DNA from: Desulfonatronospira sp.
GTDB taxonomy: Bacteria > Desulfobacterota > Desulfovibrionia > Desulfovibrionales > Desulfonatronovibrionaceae
Assembly: GCA_003553695.1 (NCBI GenBank)
Contig: PWFB01000098.1
Coordinates: 1 to 32,044 of the forward strand
Reading direction: 5' to 3'
Length of the DNA stretch: 32,044 bases
Shown: positions 16,214 to 23,652 of the stretch, piece after piece
How positions within the stretch are numbered: position 1 is the stretch's first letter
Layout: each line of letters begins with the position of its first letter
Made by a program: the position numbers and the translations under genes
The notes under the pieces: generated by a model
What the model was told of the DNA's origin: nothing
The model's database searches: none
The model's input: the letters and a program-made list of their open reading frames with translations, nothing else

Positions 16214-16941
16214 TGCTGCCGGGCCTTCATGCGATAAAGGGTTATATAGTGGCTCTCCTGGTCAGCATTATCTTCTGGGGGATTGTCCCTGCACTCCAGG
16301 GTCTTGTGGCTGACCTGGAATTTTTCCTGGGCTGCCTGGAAAAAAGCAGGCGACTTTCTGGCCTTGCTGGAGGCAAGAATTATCTCACTGACACTGGAAG
16401 TTTCCAGGTGTTCTCCCAGAAACCGGAGCAGCGGCGGATAGCTTTTGTCATGGTAAAGAATTTCCGCCCCCAGGATGCAGTCGAATCGCCTGGGCAGCTG
16501 ATCCGCGGTGAAATCCACTGCATGAACAGCAGCATTGTCCTGCAGGTTGTTCTGCAGGATATTTATTTTGGCAAACAGCAGGGCATCCAGGTTATTGTCG
16601 GTGATGAGCACCTTATGTCCCCTGGCAGCGGCGGCCAGTCCACTAAGCCCCACTCCGGAACCCAGCTCCAGCATGTCCAGCTGCTTTTCAACGGGCAGGG
16701 AACACAGGTAATAGGCAAGCATCATCGAAGCCGGCCAGATCTTGGCCCACAGGGGCAGTTCCAGGCCGTCCCGGGATGTTTCGGCCAGGTGGTCGATATA
16801 GGCTTCCATATCTGCTATCTGCAGGATTTCAAGGGTCAGATCCTTAATACGCAAGGGCTCAAAGGTTACGTCATATTTTTGCCTGACGCGGTCAAGAAGT
16901 TGATCCAGGTCGTTGATCTGCAAAAATTCAGTGTTCTGCAC
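16210..16941 (-). CDS. Class I SAM-dependent methyltransferase (lysine-methyltransferase-like)
   Basis: A 243-residue Rossmann-fold methyltransferase. The SAM motif is LELGSGVGLSGLAA (from residue 91), followed by an acidic strand end ITDNNLDAL and the motif-II-like ILGAEILYH. The preceding PLWAKIWPASMMLA resembles the PYWA...WP block of the methyltransf_16 group, which includes protein-lysine methyltransferases such as the ETF-beta enzyme, and also small-molecule N-methyltransferases. The start is GTG at 16941 with GGAGGT eight bases upstream. The stop overlaps the YcaO start by four bases, so the two products are probably made together and may act in one process. Two tRNA genes lie upstream on the same strand with no clear terminator in between. 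Substrate unknown. Confidence 0.85.
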   Translation of the reverse strand: MQNTEFLQINDLDQLLDRVRQKYDVTFEPLRIKDLTLEILQIADMEAYIDHLAETSRDGLELPLWAKIWPASMMLAYYLCSLPVEKQLDMLELGSGVGLSGLAAAARGHKVLITDNNLDALLFAKINILQNNLQDNAAVHAVDFTADQLPRRFDCILGAEILYHDKSYPPLLRFLGEHLETSSVSEIILASSKARKSPAFFQAAQEKFQVSHKTLECRDNPPEDNADQESHYITLYRMKARQQ

Positions 16942-17137
16942 TGGGTTTACCTCCGAAAATATGGACTGTTTGGATTTTGTAATATTCCATACCTGAGCGG
17001 TCTGGAAAAATTGCAGTTGGTATCGTTAGCTGAAAAACATCTAATTTCTGGATACAGAGGAAGCAGTTACTTGTCTGGATTGTTGCGGATTGCAGGTTGA
17101 AGCAGTCTGGTGCGGTTGTCCCGGGCTTTTTCATTAT

Positions 17138-17212
17138 TGGAGGCGGCATCCGGATTTGAACCGGAGAATGGCGGTTTTGCAGACCGCTGCCTTACCACTT
17201 GGCTATGCCGCC
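17138..17212 (-). tRNA. tRNA-Cys (GCA)
   Basis: The minus strand folds as a full cloverleaf: acceptor stem GGCGGCA/TGCCGCC, anticodon loop CTGCAAA with anticodon GCA, T-loop GGTTCAAATCC, discriminator T and an encoded CCA. It lies 23 bases after tRNA-Gly, so both probably come from one transcript. Confidence 0.97.
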
Positions 17213-17235
17213 CGTTGTTTTCAAATTGATTGAGA

Positions 17236-17310
<75 letters not shown>

Positions 17311-17324
17311 ACTTAGAAAAGAAA

Positions 17325-17353
17325 CTGATAAAACACAGAGCTTGAGGTGTCAA
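17325..17353 (-). promoter_or_regulatory. Promoter of the tRNA-Gly/tRNA-Cys unit
   Basis: On the minus strand TTGACA (17348-17353) is followed after 17 bases by TATCAG (17325-17330), 14 bases before the 5' end of tRNA-Gly. The -35 is perfect; the -10 matches four of six. Confidence 0.6.
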
Positions 17354-17422
17354 GGATAATTTTGGAGCAGCCCGGGCCAGTACTGCTGGATCTTTACTTT
17401 ACTGACCTGGCCAATGGTTTCA

Positions 17423-18169
17423 TCAGGTTCTGGTCCTGCCTGTTGGCTGTATAAAGCTCTCTACCCCAGACAGGCTGCGGAAGCAAAGCCCGCTTTTGAT
17501 GCCTGTAAAGACCTCCCTGGGCTCAAGCACCCTTGATCCGGCCAGGTAGTGGATTCCCATTGGGCCCAGACAGCAGGCCATGGGGGTGCTTGGGCCCATG
17601 AGCATTCTGATGCTGCCAGAATGGCACAGGTTCAGTATTTGAGCCAGGGTGCCGTTTAAAAGGGTGGTGGCGGTAATTGCTATAATCTGGGCCCGGGGGA
17701 GAATCCGGGGCAGTTCTGTAGAGGGCAGATCAAAATCCCTGGGCCTTTTTTCCAGGACCCAGAAATTGTTGAATGCGTTTTTTATTTTATGCACAAAGGG
17801 AAAATGTCCGATAACGGCTACGTTTTTTCCCCGGCCAAGCTCCAGGATAAGCTCCTGGGCCTTGGCCTGTATTTCGCTCCGGCGGTTGTTCAGAATACAG
17901 TTTACAGCAGCCAGGGCATAAGAGGCCTCCTCAGTGTCCTGGTATTCCAGTCCAGGCAAAAGCTGGTGCAGGGACAGGTTAAGGCCTGGATCAGGTCCGG
18001 TACCCAACAGGGCGTCATCCAGAGGCACCCTGGAGCATATCCCCGCCCCCTGCTCAGTCTGTACACCCACCAGCCGCCGTCCCTGCACCATCTCCGTTAC
18101 AATACTGTCCGGGCGGGTCAGGGATTCGTCAACAACAGCGCTGATGATCTGCTGCTGGGTGATTTTCAT
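17423..18169 (-). CDS. DUF364/DUF4213-type protein (putative heavy-metal chelation family)
   Basis: A 248-residue protein that resembles the DUF4213 + DUF364 family. The N-terminal half has ALAAVNCILNNR, a block typical of the first domain. The C-terminal half has a Rossmann-like part (VAVIGHFPFVHKIK), then AITATTLLNGT and the family end LMGPSTPMA followed by GVESFI. Members are sometimes labelled heavy-metal chelation proteins on structural grounds, but the function is not settled. I chose ATG 18169 because GGAG lies nine bases upstream; longer starts at 18184 (ATG) and 18205 (TTG) are possible. It has no signal peptide. The mobile element copy B begins about 80 bases upstream of its start. 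Its end is about 110 bases from the tRNA genes on the same strand. Confidence 0.75.
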   Translation of the reverse strand: MKITQQQIISAVVDESLTRPDSIVTEMVQGRRLVGVQTEQGAGICSRVPLDDALLGTGPDPGLNLSLHQLLPGLEYQDTEEASYALAAVNCILNNRRSEIQAKAQELILELGRGKNVAVIGHFPFVHKIKNAFNNFWVLEKRPRDFDLPSTELPRILPRAQIIAITATTLLNGTLAQILNLCHSGSIRMLMGPSTPMACCLGPMGIHYLAGSRVLEPREVFTGIKSGLCFRSLSGVESFIQPTGRTRT

Positions 18170-18248
18170 GTCCTGGTTCTCCATTGAGGAAAAGGGGTTG
18201 GTCAAGACTCAAATCAGCTACCGGGTCATGTCCAATAATGATCAGAAT

Positions 18249-18507
18249 GTAACTGTTCAGCACCTGCGGACGAAAAGCCAGAGGCCGGGGGTTCGGCAAA
18301 CTGGGCGTAAACTGTCTGAGCGACGTAGGAAGCGTTAATCAAAACCGTTAAACACTCAACTTGATTCAAAGCGTAATAGAATTGAAGCTTTTTTGGTTGA
18401 AAAAACTTGAAGAGGTTTTGATTTACGCTTCCTTGGAGCGAGTTTTTACGTCCTGTTTGCCGAATTTCCGGACCACTGAAGGTCATATCATTATGGTGAA
18501 CAGTTAC
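18249..18507. mobile_element. Foldback MITE-like element, copy B, with 8-bp target duplication
   Basis: This 259-base element has perfect 11-base terminal inverted repeats: GTAACTGTTCA (18249-18259) and TGAACAGTTAC (18497-18507). It is flanked on both sides by the direct repeat ATCAGAAT (18241-18248 and 18508-18515), an 8-base target duplication. Internally, arms 18283-18346 and 18414-18472 are complementary over about 60 bases with a few gaps, around a 67-base loop. The arms and outer parts match copy A (3740-4053) in reverse orientation. It encodes nothing. Ends starting GTAA and an 8-base duplication are what IS66-family transposases produce, so I infer mobilisation by an IS66-like element elsewhere in the genome. 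It sits in the space between the divergent DUF364 and dksA genes. Confidence 0.92.
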
Positions 18508-18558
18508 ATCAGAATAAACGATTTCCAGGTTCAGGACAACAAAAACAAGGGGCATATC

Positions 18559-18587
18559 TTTACATCACCGGTATTATAAGTTATAAG
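18559..18587 (+). promoter_or_regulatory. Likely dksA promoter
   Basis: TTTACA (18559-18564) and TATAAG (18582-18587) are 17 bases apart, five of six matches each. Transcription would start near 18594, giving a leader of about 150 bases. The leader holds a hairpin CTCCGG/CCGGAG near 18655-18675 and a weak stem AAAGGG/CCCTTT with a T5 run at 18698-18717, which might attenuate. The promoter lies 50 bases outside the mobile element, so it is native to the locus. Confidence 0.55.
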
Positions 18588-18743
18588 GTAATTTTTATTG
18601 CGGAGCAGTTTCTGAATAAAAAGCAGCAACGCATTTTTTGCATGCAGACTGCAGAACCTCCGGCCGGGACCGGAGAATGTGAAGGTTGCCATGCTGGAAA
18701 GGGGCGTTGCCCTTTTTAAATCATCCAACAGGAGACCCACGTA

Positions 18744-19106
18744 ATGAACCAGGCTGACATTGATTCTTTCAGGGAAATTCTCAGGAAAATGCGGCAGGAA
18801 ATTCTGGAACAAGGCGAAGATACTCTGGAGGACATGACCGGAGAAAGGGAAATTTACGCTGATCCTGCTGACAGGGCTTCAGCCGAATCAGACCGGGCCT
18901 TTACCCTGAGACTCAGGGACAGGGACCGCAAGCTCATCAAGAAGATCGACGAGGCCCTGGAGCGCATCGAAGACGGTACATACGGCGAGTGCGAAGACTG
19001 TGGTGAAGAGATCTCCAAGCCCAGGCTCAAGGCCAGGCCGGTAACCACCCTGTGCATCAAATGCAAGAGCAGACAGGAGCAGCAGGAAGCCCTGCACGGT
19101 GACTAG
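18744..19106 (+). CDS. dksA: DksA/TraR family transcription factor
   Basis: DksA binds the secondary channel of RNA polymerase and, with ppGpp, retunes promoters during starvation. The 120-residue protein has the coiled coil, the acidic tip DPADRA (D40, D43, A45; the DxxDxA motif needed for activity) and the zinc finger C83xxC86-x17-C104xxC107. The phrase IEDGTYGECEDCGEEI is typical of the family. It is a little shorter than the E. coli protein. AGGAG ten bases before the ATG is the ribosome-binding site. The next gene, for the NFACT protein, begins 148 bases downstream on the same strand. Confidence 0.94.
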   Translation: MNQADIDSFREILRKMRQEILEQGEDTLEDMTGEREIYADPADRASAESDRAFTLRLRDRDRKLIKKIDEALERIEDGTYGECEDCGEEISKPRLKARPVTTLCIKCKSRQEQQEALHGD

Positions 19107-19254
19107 CAGTCCCAACGCGCAAGCCGTATTTTTTCATGGCCTGCTGTCTGGCCCTGAAGTGTTTAGTTTGTCTGAAAACGCAACCCGCTGTTTTGTTTTT
19201 GCCGGGTAGTTCAAGCATCTACCCGGGGAATGCAACCGCCCCGGATGATCTTTT

Positions 19255-20751
19255 ATGGAGGCCAATTTTTTCCGGTTCGCCGTCCAGGAGCTTTTTGAAA
19301 AAGTTCAAGGCGTTCGCATTGAAAAGGTCTATATGCCGGGCAGGGATCTTTATACCCTGGACATGGGCAAAAGGGGCAGCCTGATCCTGGCCTGTTCCCG
19401 TAAACAGGCCTTTTTCAGCCTCTCCGGCACTAAACCTCCCAATCCTTCAAAGCCGCCAGCGCATGCTATGCGGCTTCGCAAGCACATAAAAAACAGGCGC
19501 ATACTGGATATGATAAGTATGTGGCCCCAAAGGCGCATTTTCCTGCGCCTTTTTTCTGCTGACCCTGTTTGGCTCGAACTGGACCTGGTCAAGGGCCTGA
19601 GTGTGGTGGGAGATCCCGGGGTTTATCCGGAACAGAGCATTGCATGGCCTGACCTGGAGTCTTTTTCTGTTGAAAAAGATATCTGGAAAATCCACCCCCA
19701 GCTTACTCCTCCTCTTCGACAGGAACTGGCCCGGCGCAGGACTGACGAGGCCGGGCGGCTTCTGCATGACCTGGCCGCAGGCCGGCCAGAAGGATTTTTC
19801 ATTTGTGAAAAAGGCGGGAACAGGTTTGCCCTCAGCTGCTTCAGGATCACGGACAGCGTCACGTGCCGGGAGTTTGATTCTGCTTTGGAGGCTTGTTCGG
19901 CTTTTGCAGAACCTGAACTGCAAAGGCTTCTTGATGCTCCACAAGCCAAAGCCCGGGAAAAAGAGGAGAAAAAAAAGAGCAGAAAACTGCAGAAAAAACT
20001 GCACCAGATCCAGGAAGACCACAAGCGTCTTCTGGAGATGGTAAAACTTGAGGATAAAGGAAAAATGATCCAGAACCATCTCTACCGGCTGGACCCGGAG
20101 AAAAAAACCGCCAATCTGAGATTAATGGATCACCATGGCCTGGAGCATGAACTGGAACTGGACCCGGGCAGAACCGTCCGGGAAAACATGCAGTGGTTTT
20201 TTAAAAGGGCCAGGAAGGGCAAGAGAGGTTTGGAGGCGGTCTCCAGGAGAAAAAAAGAGCTGGCTGAACCGGAACCGGATAGCGACAAGGCTTTTTTACC
20301 AGAATCAGGTGCAGCAAAAAGACATCCGCAGGTCTCAGATGCCAGAAGCGACCTGGCCAGAAAGGCGCATGTGTTCAGGTCCAGTGACGGTTACACCATA
20401 CTCAGGGCCAGAAACAGCCGGGTGGCCGGGGACCTTCTGCGGGAGTATGCCTCCAGGTTCGACTACTGGCTGCATGCCCAGGACGGTCCCGGGGCGCACA
20501 CCATATTGAAACGCCGGGGCAAAGACGAAGACGTCCCGGAAAAGACCGTGGAAGAAGCAGCTGGTTTGGCTGCTCTGGCCAGTTTTCAGAAACATGAAAG
20601 CCGGGCCAGGATCATGTGCGCCCTGGTAAAAGATGTAAAGCCGGTAAAAGGTGCCGGTCCGGGCCGGGTCAAAGTGGAAAGGGTGCATAAAAGCCTGGTG
20701 GTGGAGCCTGATCCGGATCTGGAGTCCAGGCTCAAGGTGCAAAGAGGCTGA
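19255..20751 (+). CDS. NFACT (RqcH/Tae2-like) ribosome quality-control protein
   Basis: A 498-residue protein with the NFACT plan: NFACT-N (about 1-235), a charged coiled coil (about 240-360, rich in K and E) and NFACT-R (about 388-498). NFACT-R has the landmark FDYWLHAQDGPGAHTIL, then EEAAGLAALASF and GRVKVERVHKSLVVEPD. RqcH binds obstructed 50S subunits and adds alanine tails that mark stalled peptides for proteolysis. The MRLRKHI block of NFACT-N is clear. However, the Asp-Arg pair that follows it in RqcH (D97-R98 of B. subtilis), needed for tailing, reads PQRRI here. The protein is also shorter than the usual 560-580 residues. So it may be a diverged member with a changed role. ClpXP, the tail-degrading protease of other bacteria, is encoded 600 bases away. 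Confidence 0.85.
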   Translation: MEANFFRFAVQELFEKVQGVRIEKVYMPGRDLYTLDMGKRGSLILACSRKQAFFSLSGTKPPNPSKPPAHAMRLRKHIKNRRILDMISMWPQRRIFLRLFSADPVWLELDLVKGLSVVGDPGVYPEQSIAWPDLESFSVEKDIWKIHPQLTPPLRQELARRRTDEAGRLLHDLAAGRPEGFFICEKGGNRFALSCFRITDSVTCREFDSALEACSAFAEPELQRLLDAPQAKAREKEEKKKSRKLQKKLHQIQEDHKRLLEMVKLEDKGKMIQNHLYRLDPEKKTANLRLMDHHGLEHELELDPGRTVRENMQWFFKRARKGKRGLEAVSRRKKELAEPEPDSDKAFLPESGAAKRHPQVSDARSDLARKAHVFRSSDGYTILRARNSRVAGDLLREYASRFDYWLHAQDGPGAHTILKRRGKDEDVPEKTVEEAAGLAALASFQKHESRARIMCALVKDVKPVKGAGPGRVKVERVHKSLVVEPDPDLESRLKVQRG

Positions 20752-20790
20752 ACAGGACGGTGAAACCCAGGCATTTTTGGGAGCATTAAA

Positions 20791-21210
20791 ATGGATGAAA
20801 GCATGCACAGGGCCTTTGACGAACTGCAACACAGGGTGGATTCCAAAGTCCTGCAGGACTTCGGCCCGGAGATATACAGGCGCTGGAAGAACCCGGACTA
20901 CATGGGCAGGATGCAAAACTATGACTGCATGGCCGCTGTGACCGGTTCATGCGGCAACAGGGTGGAAATATATCTGGGCCTGGAACAAGGGGTGATTTCC
21001 AGGACGTCATTTTTCAGCCAGGGGTGCGGGGCGAGCGTGGTCTGCGCTTCCATGACCTGCGAACTGGCCATGTCCAGGACTCTGGACCAGGCTCTTGATC
21101 TTGAGCCAGGAGACGTCATGCTGGCCCTGCCTGGGATGCCGGAGTCCAAGAGGCATTACGCATCCCTGGCAGTCAAGGCCCTGCACAGGGCCATTGAAAA
21201 ATGCGGATAA
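20791..21210 (+). CDS. IscU/NifU-N-like iron-sulfur scaffold homologue lacking the third Cys
   Basis: A 139-residue protein of the IscU/NifU N-terminal fold. The family's first ligand is present (C54 in TGSCGNRVEIYL), but the following Asp (CGD) is Asn56. The second is C79 in FFSQGCGASVVCASMTCELA. The third, normally in K.HC..LA, is Tyr123 in ESKRHYASLAVKALHRAI. Hence two of three ligands remain and the Asp important for cluster transfer is missing. Extra cysteines C85 and C90 might substitute. It may hold a different cluster, act as a carrier or partner, or be non-binding. It follows the NFACT gene by 39 bases and is probably in the same transcript. No iscS or nifS gene is near. Confidence 0.82.
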   Translation: MDESMHRAFDELQHRVDSKVLQDFGPEIYRRWKNPDYMGRMQNYDCMAAVTGSCGNRVEIYLGLEQGVISRTSFFSQGCGASVVCASMTCELAMSRTLDQALDLEPGDVMLALPGMPESKRHYASLAVKALHRAIEKCG

Positions 21211-21324
21211 GGGGGGACTATTTCCGAACCCTGGCTCTTAGCTCGGGATTATCGATGCCGGTATCGTCGCCGACAAAAGAATAGTCATGGAGAAAAGTTG
21301 TCCTTATTTCACCATAATCCCTGA

Positions 21325-22578
21325 TTAAGCGCTTTTGGCCTCCTGCTGGTAAAAGAGCAGGGGATCAATGCCTTTTTCCACCACTTCCTTGTTGATGAGA
21401 CATTCCTGCACCCCCTGCAGGGACGGCAGGCTGTACATGACATCCATCATTATGGATTCCATGACGTTTCGAAGCCCCCTTGCCCCGGTCTTTCTTTCCA
21501 TGGCCTTGACAGCGATGGCCCGCAGGGCGTTCTGGGTAAACTTGAGATTAATATTGTCCAGTTCGAACATCTTTTGGTACTGCTTGACCAGGGCGTTTTT
21601 GGGTTCGGTCAGGATGCGCACCAGGTCGTCTTCGGTGAGTTCTTCCAGGGAAGACACTACAGGGATTCGGCCCACAAACTCGGGTATAAGCCCGAATTTG
21701 ATGAGGTCAGCTGGATGGGCCATGCTGATGAGCTCATTTTGGGTGGTCCCCAACTGGCTGCCCAGTTCGGCCCCGAATCCCATGCTTCCTTTCTGGACTC
21801 TTTCCCGGACTATTCTGTCCATACCTATAAAAGCCCCCCCTGCAATGAACAGTATATTGGAAGTATCCATGCGGATGAATTCCTGCTGGGGATGCTTGCG
21901 TCCTCCCTTGGGGGGAATATTGGCCTCGGTGCCCTCGATGATCTTTAAAAGGGCCTGTTGGACTCCTTCCCCGGAAACATCCCTGGTAATGGAGGGGCTG
22001 TCTGATTTGCGGGCTATCTTGTCAATTTCATCCACGTAGATAATGCCCTTGGACGCGGATTCCAGGTCATAATCGGCGTTCTGCATGAGCTGAACCAGGA
22101 TGTTTTCCACGTCTTCACCCACATAACCGGCCTCGGTGAGGGTGGTGGCGTCGGCTATGGCAAAGGGCACCTTGAGCACCCGGGCCAGGGTCTGGGCCAG
22201 CAGGGTCTTGCCCGATCCGGTGGGACCGATGAGCAGGATATTGCTCTTGTCCAGTTCCACGTCATCTTTTTTAGTCTTAACGTAGCGCACACGCTTGTAG
22301 TGGTTGTAAACAGCCACCGCCAGGAGTTTCTTGGTCTTTTCCTGGCCCACCACGTAATCGTCCAGGGCCTTTTTCAGTTCTGAAGGAGGCAGCAGGGTGT
22401 CGTCAGCTTCCTTCTCTTCGGCATGATCCTGAGCAATGATTTCATCGCACAGGGACACGCATTCGTTGCATATATATACATCAGGTCCGGCAATGAGCCT
22501 GTCCACCTCGTCCTGGGTCTTGCCGCAGAACGAGCAGCCAAGGTCAGAAACGTAAGGCTTGTTTTTCTTTTTGGCCAT
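21325..22578 (-). CDS. clpX: ATP-dependent Clp protease ATP-binding subunit ClpX
   Basis: The 417-residue AAA+ unfoldase selects proteins, unfolds them and feeds them to ClpP. The N-terminal zinc-binding domain has C15, C18, C37 and C40. Walker A is [15 protein letters not shown], Walker B ends [11 protein letters not shown], and the pore loop is [15 protein letters not shown] and KTGARGLR are also typical. The ATG has GAGGTG as ribosome-binding site. It lies 247 bases downstream of clpP on the same strand, the usual order tig-clpP-clpX. That spacer has two stem-loops (CCACG/CGTGG near 22650, and 22779-22802), so clpX may have its own promoter or be partly uncoupled from clpP. Confidence 0.98.
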   Translation of the reverse strand: MAKKKNKPYVSDLGCSFCGKTQDEVDRLIAGPDVYICNECVSLCDEIIAQDHAEEKEADDTLLPPSELKKALDDYVVGQEKTKKLLAVAVYNHYKRVRYVKTKKDDVELDKSNILLIGPTGSGKTLLAQTLARVLKVPFAIADATTLTEAGYVGEDVENILVQLMQNADYDLESASKGIIYVDEIDKIARKSDSPSITRDVSGEGVQQALLKIIEGTEANIPPKGGRKHPQQEFIRMDTSNILFIAGGAFIGMDRIVRERVQKGSMGFGAELGSQLGTTQNELISMAHPADLIKFGLIPEFVGRIPVVSSLEELTEDDLVRILTEPKNALVKQYQKMFELDNINLKFTQNALRAIAVKAMERKTGARGLRNVMESIMMDVMYSLPSLQGVQECLINKEVVEKGIDPLLFYQQEAKSA

Positions 22579-22825
22579 GAGTCACCTCTGGTTCTTCTGA
22601 TTTGTTTTCATCCGGAAACTGTTCTTTTTCCCTTTGGCTGAGCCTGCCACGAGCCTAGCGTGGTCAATCTGTACAATTATTCGTCAACCGCAAGATACGC
22701 CTCGTCATAATTGCTTGATTTCCTTGCCAAAAGAAGAACTCCTGGTTTCCGGAAAGAAAACCTTCAGTTACAGCATCCGGAAATAAATAATTTTCGGATG
22801 GAAACTAATTTGGAGTCATCTTAAT

Positions 22826-23434
22826 TTATTTGCCTGTTTTGTCAATTTCGGATCTTGATGTGAGCACACTGTCTATCAGCCCGTAATCCCTGGCCTGTTG
22901 TGCTTCAAGGAAATAGTCCCGGTCCGTGTCGTGTTCGATCTTGGCCAGATCCACTTTGGTGTGGTGGGCCAGGATGCTGTTCAGCTTGGCTTTGAGGCGG
23001 ATTATCTCCTTGGCCTGGATATCGATATCCGTGGCCTGACCCTTGAACCCGCCCATGGGCTGGTGGATAAGTATCCGGCTGTGGGGCAGGGCATAGCGCA
23101 TCCCTCTCTGACCAGCAGCCAGAAGCAGGGCCCCCATGCTTGCGGCCTGTCCCAGGCATAAGGTGGCCACAGGGGCTGAAATGTACTGCATGGTATCGTA
23201 GATGGCCAGCCCTGCAGTAACCGATCCCCCCGGGGAGTTGATGTAGAAGTTTATTTCCCTTTCCTGGCTCTCGGATTCCAGAAAAAGGAGCTGGGCGCAG
23301 ATGAGGTTGGCCACGTGGTCGTCAATGGGAGTGCCCAGAAGGATAATGCGGTCCTTCAATAACCTGGAATACAGGTCGTACGCCCGCTCTCCTCTGCCGG
23401 TACTCTCTATGACCATGGGTATATTATAGCTCAT
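22826..23434 (-). CDS. clpP: ATP-dependent Clp protease proteolytic subunit ClpP
   Basis: The 202-residue serine protease forms the tetradecameric chamber used by ClpX. The catalytic triad is S99 (GQAASMGA), H124 ([11 protein letters not shown]) and D173 ([12 protein letters not shown]). [19 protein letters not shown] is the oxyanion-strand block. Length is normal and the start ([10 protein letters not shown]) matches the usual N-terminus. It lies 218 bases after tig and 247 bases before clpX, all on the minus strand. Confidence 0.98.
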   Translation of the reverse strand: MSYNIPMVIESTGRGERAYDLYSRLLKDRIILLGTPIDDHVANLICAQLLFLESESQEREINFYINSPGGSVTAGLAIYDTMQYISAPVATLCLGQAASMGALLLAAGQRGMRYALPHSRILIHQPMGGFKGQATDIDIQAKEIIRLKAKLNSILAHHTKVDLAKIEHDTDRDYFLEAQQARDYGLIDSVLTSRSEIDKTGK

Positions 23435-23652
23435 GTAAATCTCCTTAGGTAAAATATCGGGCGTGCAGAAAAAACTTGACTCCCTGCACAGAGTCAGCCT
23501 GAATCATTTTGGAGGCGAATTTTCACCGGCCTGCCCGTTAAATTAAGCCGGCTGTGTATAGTTGTGGTTGCTGTAATAAATGCAACTTCTGAAGTGTGTC
23601 CCCCAAAGACTAGAAACCTGTCCTCAACGGTTTTTGCCGATGCAGATCCCGG

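Noticed and set aside
16213..17100. Plus-strand frame of 295 codons opposite the methyltransferase
   Set aside because: It is antisense to a well-supported class I methyltransferase and shows no domain.
18226..18555. Frames of about 110-130 codons inside the mobile element copies
   Set aside because: They cross the terminal repeats and flanks and differ between copies; the element is best seen as non-coding.
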